This document shows, in pieces, positions 1 to 12,264 of a stretch of DNA of 64,000 nt. This DNA comes from Aselliscus stoliczkanus. Taxonomy: Eukaryota; Chordata; Mammalia; Chiroptera; Hipposideridae. Each line of letters begins with the position of its first letter. The stretch's first letter is position 1. The notes beneath the pieces are model-generated. The model was not told the origin of the DNA and did no database searches. It was given only the letters and a program-made list of their open reading frames with translations. The stretch covers positions 81,430,852-81,494,851 of the forward strand of contig CM066736.1 of the NCBI GenBank assembly GCA_033961575.1. Direction: 5' to 3'. The position numbers and the translations under genes are program-made.

Positions 1-211
1 GAATCCATTTTTCTAGGGTAAGGGAACATGTGCTTCATCCTTTGAAGCAACTCTAGAATAAATTACTGTGTCCATCCATGAGGGGCAAAGGCATGGAAGA
101 GAAAACACATCTTCCAGCAATGGCTCTCACCACCTTGACTTGTACTTCTCAAACTAGAACAGTCCCACCACCGGGGCCCAGTGCCAGAAAGCTACAAGTC
201 CATGTTGACCA

Positions 212-241
212 CAAAAATAAATAAAATAAAATAAAATAAAA
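212..241. repeat. (AAATA)n simple repeat
   Basis: Short run of AAATA/AAAAT units. It may be the A-rich tail of an old retroposon, but no SINE body is recognisable directly upstream. Confidence 0.7.
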
Positions 242-254
242 GGAAGTATATCTA

Positions 255-495
255 AAAAAAAAAAGTAACATTTATTGAGCAGACATTGTAACATTATATA
301 CATGAACCCTTATGTTAAACCAATGAGGTAGTTTTTTCCCCATACTTCCCATACTTTTTTAGTGATGAGGAAAGTGAGGCTCAATGCAGTTTAAATAACT
401 TGCCTAAGAACACACAGCTAATGAATGGAAAACTGGGATTCAAACCCAGGCTGCCTGAATATAAAACATGATCCCTTACCTCTCTGCTAAACCAA
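255..495 (-). repeat. MIR-type ancient SINE relic
   Basis: Read on the plus strand this is the reverse complement of the MIR core: a gatgaggaaa..gaggctca block, then a diverged cttgcctaagaacacacagc block and gggattcaaacccaggctg. These match the remembered MIR signatures for the 'tcagtttcctcatctg' and 'ggttcgaatcc' segments. Strongly diverged, as expected for a mammal-wide interspersed repeat. Confidence 0.65.
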
Positions 496-534
496 TTTTA
501 ATCAGCAATGAGTAATTTAAAACATAATTTATTA

Positions 535-662
535 TGGGGCTGGCCGAGTGGCACAGTGGTTAAGTGCTGGCTTGGGACACCAGCGGCCTCGGTTTGGGTC
601 CCACATATGAGGGTCAGTGACACTGCCCTCAAAAAAAAAAAACACAAAAAACAAAAAACAAC
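535..662 (+). mobile_element. tRNA-derived SINE, family A (copy 1)
   Basis: The body begins tggggctggccgagtggcac and shows a Pol III A-box (gtggcacagtggttaag) and B-box (ggtttgggtccc), then a short non-tRNA tail (gtgacactgccctc) and an A-rich tail. It is flanked by a perfect 14-bp target-site duplication, aacataatttatta, at 521-534 and 663-676, which shows retrotransposition and fixes both ends. The same body recurs at 13599 and 47621. It is not a functional tRNA gene: no cloverleaf 3' arm follows the B-box. Confidence 0.9.
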
Positions 663-679
663 AACATAATTTATTAAAG

Positions 680-1828
680 TAAATCGGTTATATCTTGTAG
701 TTGCATAATATTCATGTTTTTTGTTGTTCTTCCTGCTGTCTTTGTGTGTTTTGTAGAACTTTAGGGAACCCTCCTCTGCTTTATGATAGGTTGCTTTGGC
801 TGGTACTTTCAGACCATGGGTTATATGTTGATCATTCCTACCACCAGAGACATTTCTGAGGGAGTTTCTGAGAAACACTGTGCTGAAGAATAGGTAAAGC
901 ACAGAGTATATGCCTGTAGGAAATAAATGTATGAAGAACACAAGCAATCTGTCGTATATTTGGGTTATTGATGGAACTTGACTAGAATGGACAGTATTGC
1001 CCAGCCAATTAACCTCCCCGAGAAAAGTTCCTAAAAGGAGCTAGGCATGCATGGAACAGCAGCTAAATGGAAAACAGAGTCCCAAAAGATAACTTATTAG
1101 GCCAGTTCCCAATGCATCCATATAAAACTCTGATTAAGCTCAGTGGGAACATGCAGCTTAGGATCTAAGATCTAAGAGGGGACTCCAATTTCATTCTAAA
1201 GAAGGAACGACTGGGCCTTATTATCTTTGACCTATGTGGTTTAGGAATCCAATGCTATGACTAGCACCCTTAGGCATGTATACTGAGGGAGAGAGTCTTT
1301 GAATGAACTTATCAACTCAGGTACATGAATACAGGAAATAGAAGATAGCTAAAGACAGACACAGGCAGATCCATGACCTTTTAAGCTACATTGATCCTAG
1401 ACTGGACTCTTAATAGGGAGTGAAGGAACAGAGAGCCAGCACACAGACTGAGGGCAACCCCTACCAGCTCTGTTCATCCCATGTGACTTAGTCTGTTAAC
1501 CCAGCTCAGTTTAGTGGCCACTTCTAGAATGGATTATTCTGAGGTAGTGCCATTTTCCTCATATGTGGATACTGTTGGAGTTTCAGGGAAATCCTGTGCC
1601 TATCTCTTCACATTTCTTTGACTAGTGAAATAGAAGGTTTAACTACAGTCAGAAGCCCCTTAAATGAGTCAGGACAATAATTCACTTGAAAGCCACTGTG
1701 TAAAAGACACAAAAAAGTCATATCCCCTCATTCTAAATCTGCTTCTAAAATTGTATCTTGCCATATTTGCTAGAGCAGTTTACACTACTAGCCCTATGTG
1801 AACTATCCCCAGCCTCCTTTAATACATT

Positions 1829-1830
<2 letters not shown>
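680..1830. other. Non-coding sequence, no recognised element
   Basis: Unique-looking AT-rich DNA. ORFs are short and lack homology that I recognise. No splice-flanked exon with recognisable protein content was found. Confidence 0.5.

Positions 1831-1831
<1 letters not shown>

Positions 1832-1877
<46 letters not shown>
1832..1877. repeat. (CA)n microsatellite
   Basis: About 23 uninterrupted CA units; likely length-polymorphic. Confidence 0.98.
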
Positions 1878-1879
<2 letters not shown>

Positions 1880-2018
1880 AATCTAGATATAAAATTTACC
1901 ATAACCCCCACCCCTGGGGTAGTTGAAACTTCAAATTTTCTCCTTGATTTCCTTATTTCTTTCAGAAGCACTGTCGTTTCTGGCCAGCCTGGGACATATC
2001 TTTAGTGGCTGCATAATG

Positions 2019-2046
2019 GTTGTTTGTGTTTGTTTGTTTGTTTGTT
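2019..2046. repeat. (GTTT)n microsatellite
   Basis: Tandem gttt units ending in a short T run; a common tetranucleotide repeat. Confidence 0.9.
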
Positions 2047-2049
2047 TTT

Positions 2050-3180
2050 CCCCTAGAATAGGTGTACTTCCACACTCTGATGTTGAATAACTAACACTCC
2101 TAATTTCTCATGTTTTCATTTTCCAAAGTTCAGTGATTCAACAATTGTATAAGTATAAAGAAACACTAGTCCCATACTTATAAAATTTAGTATGATATGT
2201 AGCATTGCAGCAATAGATATTTCCAAGGAAAGGTGATATTTCTTCTTGTTTTGATCTAAATCCACTGTTATCTAAAAAAATCAAAATAGAGAAGGCAGGA
2301 GGAAAAAATATAGTTATTTTCAGTTTCACTTAACCAAGATGTCAATGCATACACAGGAGTTTTCTAAAGCTGCTGTGTCATATAATCTTCAGAGCAGTCA
2401 TTGCAATGATATGCGCTTCTCTTAGGAACCTCCCTAAGCCCTGTGGTAGTTCTCCAAGTATCCTCAAGGCTGTGCTTGCAGAAGTCCAATAAGAAATACG
2501 TCATTTACTGTATGTTCATCCTCAAATCCTTGCAGCCTATTTATGGTTTATGACTCTCATGCAATTGCCCCAAGCATTAGTCAACCTTCCAACTCAATGG
2601 TAGCACACAAATTCTATCATTTGTTAGACCTGGACCCTACTTGCTCCAGACACTTCCTTTAAATCTAGTTGTGAAACAAGATAGAAGAGGGATGGGATGA
2701 GAGAAATCCTGAAAGCAAAGCAAGCAAACAAACAAAAATATCCTCAATGAGCAACCTGTGCGAGTGTCCCTTGTCCAGCATAAACAACCCTTGGGCGTGA
2801 TTCTCACATACTAGTGGTTTGCTGCATTGTATGGCTTGAAGGCCTAGCCTCCAGCAGTGGAATGGAAGCAGGATAGAGAGTGGATTGACGAACTAAGGTA
2901 AGAAAGCTCTTCCAAGAACCAGTGTTTGAAAGTCCTGTAACCAGTGCTTCTGTGTGAGGTGTGCATTCTCTCCCTGGACATCTATGTACCTCCCCAAGGA
3001 GAACAGCTATCTTTGATCCATGTCTCCCTTATTCCTCTGACTACCAATTTTGTCCAGGTTTGCTAAATATAACAACCTAGCTTCACAGGGTCATAGTTTC
3101 TTCTGGATGTCTCTGGAAGCTGTACCTATATCATAGGTATATACTCATAGGATTCTGTCTACTTTATCTTCCCATGCATG
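2050..3180. other. Non-coding sequence, no recognised element
   Basis: Mixed unique sequence. No repeat family or exon could be assigned by eye. Confidence 0.45.
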
Positions 3181-3193
3181 AGAACCACTGCCA

Positions 3194-3386
3194 TGGGGTG
3201 GCCAGTTAGCTCAGGTGGTTAGAGCACAGGCTCATAACACCAAGGTTGCCGGTTTGATTCCCACATGGACCACGGACCTGCGCCCTCCACTAGACTAAAG
3301 ACAACTACTTGACTTGGAGCTGATGGGCCCTGGGAAAACACTGTTCCCCAATAAAATTTATGAACAAAACAAAATAAAACAAAAAA
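3194..3386 (+). mobile_element. Ves-like tRNA-derived SINE (family C)
   Basis: A tRNA-like head (gttagctcaggtggttagag as A-box, ccggtttgattccc as B-box) is followed by a tail containing ctgcgccctccac, gacaactacttgacttgga and tgttccccaataaaattta, then an A-rich tract. Head and tail resemble the Ves-type SINEs of bats as I remember them, with the tail reminiscent of horseshoe-bat copies. An 8-bp flanking duplication (cactgcca) lies at 3186-3193 and 3387-3394. This is the main taxonomic clue in the window. Confidence 0.8.
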
Positions 3387-4169
3387 CACTGCCAGGGAAA
3401 CACACTGTGAGAAAAGTCCTGTTCACATTCTTACCAGAGCTCCAAACAATGGAAGAGACTAATAGTAAGAATAGGTGTGTTTGCCTTTCATACTTAGGGC
3501 CAAACTAGCTTAAGATGTAATGCCACTTGAAGCCAGCAGCTAAAAGCAAGGCTGTTTAATGGTAAAAGACAGAGAAAAGGAGAGATGGAAAAATGTCTGA
3601 CTGCCCTGAGGGTCAGCCTCTTACTCAATTTATACATCTGTCCATTTGCTCAGGGAGGAAGAGAGGACCAGAAAAGAGACATGATGATATGCACTACTGC
3701 CAGGGTTCGCTATTGACCCTAGGAAGCCAGGAATGAGGAGAAGAGGAACCAAGAATGGGTGCTTTATCATACCTCATAGTGAGGTCACCCAATTAACGCT
3801 CAGGGCTCTGAAAATCCATTTGGGAAGTTCCTTTTCCTTTGAGCAGGAGAGGAGTATGGATACGGAGGTATCAGAAGAGCCACAGCTTTTTTTCTGTCTC
3901 AACAGATAAACCAGTGGGAAAGAAAAGATGTGAGAACTAGACTGAGCTTTATCAAATGAGATTTGGTGACTAATAAATAGAGGAAGAGACAACATCCCTT
4001 AGAAATAGAAGGAATGAACCACACAATGGCATATGGGTCTCTTGTTACATTATCATACTTATTAAAGTTATGGCCATTTGAATCAACTCACCAGTTCGAG
4101 GGAGTAGCACATGTATTATAACTAACTAAAGAAGCCCATACTTGATTTCAATAATAACAAATAATAAGA

Positions 4170-4400
4170 AATTTATAGTTTATTGACTTAATGCTTACCA
4201 TGTGTCAGATCATGTGAGATACCCTTTGCATGTATTATCTAATTAATTAAATTGAGGGTCATAGTAATTCTAGACACTATATCTATTTTGCAGAAAAAGT
4301 ACATCAAGGATTAGAGACATTGAGACACTTGGCTAAGAGCATCAAATTTGTAAATAAAATCTAGGTATCCATACGTACACACATCTGACTGACCACAAAG
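4170..4400 (-). repeat. MIR-type ancient SINE relic
   Basis: Diverged reverse-complement MIR: tgtgtcagatcatgtgagat, then tgcatgtattatctaatt, then a weak 'gagacacttggctaagagca' block. Orientation and family are by pattern recognition only. Confidence 0.45.
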
Positions 4401-5639
4401 GCACGTTTGAGGGCCTGTGTTTTTAGGTTTTCTTTTAAGATTGTCTGGCAATTAAGATTTTAATTTCTTGGTCTTTAAATATTGGCTCCATTTTCTTTCA
4501 AGCACTGAGTATACCAAAACAAACATTTTTGTGGGCAGCATTCAGCTTACAAGCCGGCTGTTTGCAACTTCTGCTGAGTCTTATAGCTTACAGTTTATAG
4601 TTAAGAGCACAAGCATATAAGTTCAGTAAACAGGTTCAGAATATAGAGATAGAGCCTAGTTTCATGTTTTATGTCATTCCATATGGTTTTCGCTTGTAGT
4701 CATTATCAATATTCATTGTATGCATTTTATGTGACTGACAGTATGCTAGAAGCTGAGGATACAATGATAAATAAAATATAAGATCTTTTTCATCGTGAGA
4801 AATAAAAAAATAAGATGAATACAAATAAAAATGAATACAATATGGATTCTACAATAAAGAAAGGACAAAGTTCTGAGGGCAAAGGAGTAACCAAGTCTCA
4901 AAGAGTTATGCCTATTGGACTAATTGATGTCTAGTTTGAGATATAAAAGAGTTCAATTCATACAGACTTGTCAACACATGAGAGACCATTGTCCCTTCTG
5001 GAGGGACAATGAGAGACTGGGGGTTGTAAACAATTTGGTTTGATAAAATAAAAGGTTAAATGACAAGAGCCATGGTTAGAGAGGTAGGAAGGGGCTTCAA
5101 AAACCATACTGACTCCATATTGAGTGTGGACTGTATCCTGAAGAGAATGAGAAACAAGGAGGTTTTTGAGGGGAACACTACAATAAAGTTTGCATATTCG
5201 AATCTAGCCCCAATGTGGGGCAATGGATTGGAAAGGTCAAGGTTGAAGCCAGGGAGAACAAATAAAACACCATCCCTGGAACCAAAGCAGAAGATAATGT
5301 GCATTCATTAAAGGTGAACCTAAATGGAAAGAGAAGAAATGTTTTTAGGAGGCAAATTCAATGGGTTCCCTTGTGGAAGGAGCTAAGGAAGATATCTACT
5401 TTAAAATGTCAAATGATTGGTGGAGACAGATACAGCAAAAGGAAATACTGAGGGAGGGTCAGGTATATCAAGTCTTGAAGAACTTGCAATTTTCTTCAAA
5501 AATCCTCAGTAGCCTATAGATAGCGAAGCCAAACAGATAGATTGATTTGCAGTCGGTGTTTCATTATACAAGTGATCAATTTAAATGGAATTACATGAGG
5601 TCTAAGAGAAGATGCCTAGGAAACAAACACAGGAACCAC

Positions 5640-6170
5640 TAGGCACTGAACATCAGACTTCTGGTTCCAGTTCTGCCTGTGAGGAGCTTGGAGGTAGATC
5701 TCATCATTTCCTGTTGAACACAGGACAAAAACGCTGAACTAACTGAACTCACAACTCTTTGTGGGTCCATCAGAGAAGTGAGATCACAGGGCAAATCTCT
5801 GCTCCCCAAACAGAGGGACAGACATATAGAGTGAATCATAACTCACTAGAGCAGGAACTCAGGAGCAGTAGCCTCCATGAGAATCACGTGGGCGGGGAAT
5901 CCTGCATTGCAGTGAGGGAATTGCTAGAGGCTCAGTGTGGACAAGTTGGGGAGTTAAAAACTCCAGGGGGTCCCAGTCATAGGGGGACTGTGGGGAAGCT
6001 ACCCATAATGAGACCGATGATGAAAAGAAGTACACAGAGACGTGTGGGTGGAGGGACTTCACCTGATGCCAAGACCTCAAAGGTCGTTCGCATCTTCCTT
6101 TTACTGAGGGAGACAAGCAAAGCCCTATGTAGGATTGGCGTTAATAAGCAGATGTGGAGGGGTGGGTAAG
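5640..6170 (+). repeat. Possible L1 5'UTR fragment
   Basis: A comparatively GC-rich block with the look of a mammalian L1 5'UTR in sense orientation: agaagtgagatcacagggca, cagagggacagacatataga and cactagagcaggaactcagg. It carries a 136-codon open frame at 5759-6169 that matches no protein I know and is probably incidental. It could instead be part of an LTR. No ORF1 follows. Confidence 0.35.
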
Positions 6171-6533
6171 CAGTCAGTCCACAGAAAGCTTCCTTGTTCC
6201 ATCTTAACTTCTACTTAATCCCTACTATCTGTCCTTGGCCTGCACACGTACTGTTCCTTTCTTGTCTCATTCCTTGAGCCATTGCCAACCGCCTTCGGCT
6301 GACACATACCCAAGTTGCTATCCTGCTCTGACCTTTCAGAGAAGACACCCCAAAATACCGCAGTCCAGTGCTGTGTCCCTACAGGGGACCCCACATTCTA
6401 GTGAGTTTTACCTCCAAGCATCCTACTAGGTTCTCATAGTGAAAAATCTGATACAAATCCCTTTGGATTTGGTAAAGGTGGGGGTAAGGCAGGTGTAGTT
6501 GATAGAGTAGCCATTTCAAAATTTGCCAGAGTA

Positions 6534-6805
6534 GTTAGTTAGTTTGTTCGTTTATTTATTTATTTTTAGTTTTAGGTCTACCAAACAATGTAAGAATTAG
6601 ACATTTACACCTCTCATAAAGTGATAATCCTCCCAATCTGTTACCCCTCTGACATCATATATAGCTCTTATAATACCATGCACTATAGATGCCTGACCAC
6701 TGTGCATATACCTGGAACTGAAGTAGAGTAATATTGAATGTCAGCTATCATTAAATATATACACATATCGTCACAGGAAGTAAGGTGCAGCATAGGGAAT
6801 ATAGT
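6534..6805 (-). mobile_element. L1 3'-end fragment with internal inversion
   Basis: The left part (about 6560-6700) is antisense L1 3'UTR (caatgtaagaattagacatt, tacccctctgacatcatata). The right part (about 6705-6805) is sense L1 3'UTR (ctggaactgaagtagagtaa, gcatagggaatatagtcaga). Both parts have counterparts in the 3'UTR at 25540-26140. The antiparallel arrangement fits a 5'-inverted, twin-primed insertion. A possible 7-bp duplication, cagagta, lies at 6527-6533 and 6806-6812. Confidence 0.65.
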
Positions 6806-6849
6806 CAGAGTATTCTATTCTTAACAAGACCTACCCTGAAGGGAAGCTC

Positions 6850-8180
6850 TTTTAGCAGAGCTTAACCCAGTGAAGTTTCACTGGAGTCTAACAGACCTAG
6901 GGGAAAGGAAATACCCAGATCCTGCCCCTCTCCGTCATTTGTCTCTCACCTGAGAGAAGAAACAAAACTGAGACGTGCACTGAGACCTGATCATTGTACT
7001 ACAGAGACCATGTGTCTCACTCAGGTTGAAGGTCCAGAGACCTGGAAGGACTCTGAGAAAACTGAACTCTTTTCAGGTTGTGGTCAAAGACATTTGCATT
7101 TAAATTTCAGAGCCAGAGCAATTGTGTGGGCGCTGCATTATTCAAACTGTAGATTCTGTCTAAAATTGTCTACAAAACAGTCTAAAAGACAAAACGAATT
7201 TCGAAAAGGAATAATAGATTTGACTTGCAAAGAGTGCAAGGGGGGTCAGAATGGTTTTTCTGGACAGATAAAATGCACAAGCGTTTCAAAGTAATGCTGC
7301 AAAATAATGAAACTCACCAAATGCCTATTAGTCTGTTCATGAGAGACATTCAGAAACCTTCTCACACAATTATCATATTCATAAAGGTCATACCGCATAT
7401 TCAGGCATCAGCATAGCAAAACTCAGAGAAAATTGTTTTATAGGAAGTCCAGTTTTATGAGAAATCTCCACTTTTTTGTTGGGAAGGAGAATGAATTAGG
7501 TGATGCTGTTATTTTGGTTTCTCTCAGTGTACAGTGTTATTTTGCCTGTTGTTCTTGTTTTTTAATCCCTAACTGTGGTATGTGAAATACTTAGGTATGT
7601 TGGAAGCAGGACAGAATGTCCAGTTTATTTTTGTTTTTGTTTTTAATTCTGAAAGTCTTACTTCTTTTACAAATATGACTTAAAAGCATGATGATGAGAA
7701 ATCCTTTTACCCCATTCCAGCTGATCTGAATGAGCTCATAGTGATTGGCATACTACCTTGTCTCCTTCAAGGAAATGATCAGAAGTGATTGAATGTGTCA
7801 ATGGCTCTTTCCTTATATAACATAATGATTTGGAAAAAGACATTCCTGATTTTGGTCTGGGACATAGCCTCCTAAAATAAATAAGGCTGTTCTAATACTC
7901 TGAATATAACATATGCTCTTTTGTAGTGATACCCTGATGCACTTTTGAGATTTTGCTGTAGAAAATCATAAACAAAACAAAACTACCAAATAAACAAAAA
8001 AGAAAAAAAAACCACAGATACATAGTTTTCTAGTATATTTCCTATTGTCTCATTTGAAAAAAGACCATCCCATACTGTGGAAGAACGTGCATGGGTTTTG
8101 TGACAGTTACGTGCTACGTCTAAGTTGGGCTTTCCTTGTTAAAATAATAAAGGCTGAGCTTGGAGATACACACATGTATG
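6850..8180. other. Non-coding sequence, no recognised element
   Basis: Contains an open frame of 94 codons at 7010-7294 with several cysteines, which matches no family I know and has no splice or Kozak context to support it. Nothing else is assigned. Confidence 0.4.
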
Positions 8181-8181
8181 T

Positions 8182-8182
<1 letters not shown>

Positions 8183-8228
<46 letters not shown>

Positions 8229-8245
8229 CACACTCACACACACCC
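8183..8245. repeat. (CA)n microsatellite
   Basis: About 20 pure CA units followed by interrupted cactctcacactcacac units. Confidence 0.97.
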
Positions 8246-8861
8246 TACCTTATGGAGAGCCTGAAACAAAATGATGTGCCCTCAGTAAATATTAGCTATT
8301 ACAATAACTGCAGTACCCTATTATGTCTAAAAAACAGGATGCCTCATATACACTCACCTATGATGATGTATAAGAGATTTTATGTAATGTCAGCTAAACT
8401 CAATTTATATTCATTATGAAATTAAAGCCTAAATAATATTATAAATGAGAGCGAAGGATAAAATATGAAACAAATTATGAGAGCTGGCAATGGAGGAGAT
8501 ATCATCACTGACAGGGATAAAAAAGAGAAAGAATAGTTAACAATAAAAAAATAAGTGACTGGTTTCATATCTTCAGTCAAAGCTGGCAGTGATACAGAGA
8601 GGAAAATGTAATAGAGACAGCTGGAGATAAGCAAGTACAGACGAGATGGAAGGATGCAGGTGGCAAACTCCACTTGTAAGTTATTAATGTAGATTGGGAG
8701 GACTGTGAAGGCAGAAATGAGATTTTCTAGGAGGACCACAAAAAAAGAAAAAGTAAAGACAGGAAAATTAAAGAGATTCCTGAATAGACTCAATGATGTG
8801 AGAAGGAGCAGTGACGAATACTCATTAAAAGAAGGTTGAAGGAGCAGTTGAAAGATTGGAA

Positions 8862-8902
8862 GTCTCTCTGTCTCTCTGTCTCTCTGTCTCTCTGTCTCTC
8901 TG

Positions 8903-8952
<50 letters not shown>

Positions 8953-8999
8953 CACACGTACATACATATATATACATACATATGTATGTACATGTGTGT
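8862..8999. repeat. Compound (TCTCTCTG)n-(TC)n-(TA)n-(CATA)n microsatellite
   Basis: Octamer tctctctg units lead into pure TC, then TA, then a mixed cata/tatg stretch and TG. The pyrimidine tract gives way abruptly to an alternating AT tract, a common instability hotspot. Confidence 0.95.
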
Positions 9000-9359
9000 G
9001 TTTTTGTGTGTGCATGTGTATTTATTTCTAGGTAGAAAAAATTTATATTTATTTCTCTGTGTGTGTATGTGTGTGTGTATTTCTTTATTTCAGTACTTGA
9101 AAGATGAGAAAGGGAATATGCAAGTTAGCAAAGTAGCCCCTTCCCTCATGTTTTGTCCCATCAGTAAATGTTTATCGTGAGCTTACCATGATTATCTTTC
9201 ACTAATGAGCTTATGTGATTCTTTCGGCAGGAAAAGTGATTTCTCTGTCCTACCATAATCACCACAGGGGATAAGCTCAAACCCTATTTTCCTCATGTCA
9301 ACTTCTTTAGAATTTATTTCCCCTCCCTATACTCTCATTGTACTGGTTTTTTCTTTAAT

Positions 9360-9480
9360 CAAAATTGCCATCCATCATTATAAATATTTCATTCATGTAT
9401 GCTTATTGAGTACCCACCAAGAGCCTGGCATTTTACTGAGTTCTGGGGGTGCAGAAATGTCCTCAAAGATCTTATAATTC
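9360..9480. repeat. Ancient L2/MIR-like relic
   Basis: Pattern gcttattgagtacccaccaa followed by gagcctggcattttactgag resembles the widespread ancient 'tattgagcacctactatgtg' motif. Family not certain. Confidence 0.35.
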
Positions 9481-9797
9481 AATGGTACATTATTGAAATA
9501 TTGGCAGATAAACTTGATAAACAATTGAATGTGTCGTGGTCATCTATTGAATAAAATGACATAAAGGAGAAAATGACAAATTCTACCTGAAGATTATGAA
9601 GAAAAGGCAGCAGAAGGAATGTGATCTTCCCTATGTTGTTGAGACAAAGAGCTTGAACTAATGGAGTGAGCAAAGTACAAAACCATAGCAGAAAAACTGT
9701 CATGAGCAGAAGTTAGTAGGTCTGCTGAGTACATGTCTTTCTCTGTCTTTTTTGTTTTTTTCCAACATTTTGAATATTGTTTCAGGGCAATATATAC

Positions 9798-9844
<47 letters not shown>
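9798..9844. repeat. (CA)n microsatellite
   Basis: About 23 CA units, pure. Confidence 0.98.
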
Positions 9845-9847
<3 letters not shown>

Positions 9848-9889
9848 CACATCTCATAGCAATTCTTTCAACTAACTCCCCTGCCTTAA

Positions 9890-9960
9890 CCCCAAGCCTT
9901 AGTTCAATATATTGCACATAGTAGGATCCTAATCACTATTTGTTGGAAGAATGCACAAAC
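9890..9960 (+). repeat. L2 3'-end relic
   Basis: ttgcacatagtaggatccta followed by atttgttggaagaatgcac matches the remembered L2 terminus (cacatagtaggcgctcaata). Confidence 0.5.
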
Positions 9961-9964
9961 AACG

Positions 9965-10980
9965 ATATGACTTTGCCAGCTGCTGCGTATTGTAAGAATA
10001 AGAAATGAGCTTTCTTCTAAGTGAACATTAAGTGCCAAATTCTCTTCTTGCTGTGTGTTTGTTAAGCTGCAATAATAACAAGGAACTCCTGCCAGCTCCA
10101 GAAGATCATATAAATCAATGCTCAAAAGCAATATTATTGTACACCATCTTGCTTTTTGGCTTTTATTTCAGGGCTCCTGAAGTCTGGTTACAAATAGATC
10201 ATTTATATACCCACATTTATATTTTTATGGTTTTCATAATGAAAGCTAGATTCCTACCATTGCTATATATGTACTCAGTTTACATAAGTAAGACTATGTG
10301 GAAGATGAGTTGTTCCAAGTTGTAATGCAAATTGCTTAGTGCACTAAAAATGCATTGCTTTCCCCCATGTACATGTTTTATCTGTATTTTAAGAGTCTAG
10401 TAAAACTCTATTAGCCATCATTCTCTAATTTTAGTCATTTTCTCATCTGGGAGTTTTGGGGGGACAAAGTAGAAATACTTATATTTTTAGTATTATTAAT
10501 ATTTATAACTTTCATGGAAAAATCTAATAAACAATATTGTTGCAAGAGTAACAGAAAGATAAAAAAGAGGGGGGGGTTGGGGAGGAAGCAAGAAAAATCC
10601 AGAATCCCACTCCTCTAATAAACCAACTGTTTTCATTTACAACGGTTATTTTTAGACTCCAAATGCATTCACTGGTGAAGAACAACTGTGGAATTAATTT
10701 TATGTGAGCATAACATTTAGTTTTATCTTTTCCATACTAAAACTATCTTCTTGGGAATGAGAGAGGAGAGCTCAGATGGTTCCCAAGGTTCAGCTGCTGT
10801 GAATTTCCTCCAGTCCAACTCTCAGGCTGCTCTCAGAGGCGGAGTCTAGAGGACAATATTGTGAATGATTGCACTAGCCAACAACTGCAGCAACATGTTA
10901 CTTCTGAGGGTTACTTCTAATAAAAAAGCCAGTTTTATTAAGAGATGAGGAGAGAAGGGTGACTATTTCAAGTTACAGGT
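9965..10980. other. Non-coding sequence, no recognised element
   Basis: Unique-looking AT-rich sequence with a short G run near 10567-10582. No exon or repeat assigned. Confidence 0.4.
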
Positions 10981-10984
10981 ACCG

Positions 10985-11190
10985 CAGTGTCACTTCCTGG
11001 AGCTAGAGCCCACCACCTACCTACCTATCGTGAGGCTTGGACAACTTCCTTAACTTTGCTGATTCTTATTTATTTCTATCTGTAAAATACGTACAATTAT
11101 AGCACACGGTTAAAGAGGAGTAGATGATTTAATGTGTGTAAAGTGTTAGGCACATAATAAACAATAAATGTTAGCTCATTTTTTGTTTTC
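10985..11190 (+). repeat. MIR relic
   Basis: Sense MIR order: acaacttccttaactttgct, tatctgtaaaatacgtac, then ttaggcacataataaacaat and aaatgttagctca at the 3' end. Confidence 0.65.
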
Positions 11191-11469
11191 CTAAATCTGA
11201 ACCACATCCACCTCTCCTCCCTACCATCAATTGTGCTAATTTATGTGTGGAGAGAAATGTTAGGTTAGCATGGAATGTTTGTTACATGAACATACAAAAT
11301 ATGGAACCTGGGGAAGCTGGCCATTTAATAGATCCTCAGGTAAGATTCCTTCAGGTTTGCAACATAGCCATACACATGTCCGTTTGATCTGAGCTATGCT
11401 GGAGTCTGGTTGAACTTATGTCAATATCCAAGTCTCAAGACAAATATCAAAGAAAGTTTATCAGGAATG

Positions 11470-11600
11470 TAGGCCTGGCTTAGCCAACTCAGTACTTGGG
11501 TTCAAATCTCAGCCCTACATCTCTAGCTCTGTTACTGAAGTATCATTTTCCCTTTCTGAACCTTATTTTAATAAAATAATATTAGTTAGATAACCCATCA
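11470..11600 (+). repeat. MIR relic
   Basis: cttgggttcaaatctcagcc then ctttctgaaccttattt correspond to the MIR B-box and core. Confidence 0.6.
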
Positions 11601-11819
11601 GACTCCTGGAAGCTATATATTTTCTTATGGATTATCTCATGCCAATAATTCCAGAAACATGAACTGAGTCAAAAGGAGCCAAATGGGAGCCAAATATAAA
11701 TGCTGCTGTGTTTCTTTGGTTTCTTCATATGTCATCACTGTTTACCAGGTCGGTAGTAAAAGTGATAAGACTTTGATAAATACCAGTATTTTCTGATTTT
11801 GAAATTTCCTGATTTTTAT

Positions 11820-12010
11820 ACTAATTCATTCATTCAATAAAAATTTACTAAATCTTTTTTTAAAAAAAAGTGTACCGGGTTCTGGGTACACAGACATAAA
11901 GTTAAGATTCCTGGCCTTTAGAATATGGGAATACTAATAGGGGATTTATTCAGACATATGTAAACAAATAACTGTAATATGGTATGATAACAGCTATGTA
12001 TGTGTACAAA
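11820..12010. repeat. Ancient unassigned interspersed repeat
   Basis: The order caataaaaatttactaaat, gtaccgggttctgggtacac, then agacatatgtaaacaaataa resembles other old copies here (4720-4870, 22140-22640, 55300-55560). I cannot name the family. Confidence 0.35.
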
Positions 12011-12049
12011 AAAAAAAAGGTCATGAACACACAGAAGTGATGTTTTCAA

Positions 12050-12260
12050 TGGAATGGTGAAGCAGACAAAGAATGGGCTTTGAAGTCAGCCAGGATTTCA
12101 ATTCAGTCATTTACAAAGTATGTGATTTGGTGCACATTTTTTGACTTCTCTGAGACAGTTTTGTTATCTGGAACATGACAATGATAATACCTGGTTACAG
12201 TGTTGTGACTAAATATTCAATCTGTGCATCTACTCTTAGCCCAGTGCTCAGCAGGAGCCT
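12050..12260 (+). repeat. MIR relic
   Basis: gggctttgaagtcagccagg, atttcaattcagtcattta, tgacttctctgagacag and the downstream gataatacctgg block follow MIR order. Confidence 0.65.
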
Positions 12261-12264
12261 TTCT

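Noticed and set aside
498..947. 149-codon minus-strand frame
   Set aside because: Its C-terminal portion is the antisense reading of the family-A SINE at 535-662.
7010..7294. 94-codon frame with several cysteines
   Set aside because: No recognised domain, no splice context, and length is within chance expectation for a 64-kb window.
8790..9180. Overlapping frames on both strands over low-complexity sequence
   Set aside because: Produced by the (TCTCTCTG)n/(TA)n microsatellite, giving repetitive peptides only.
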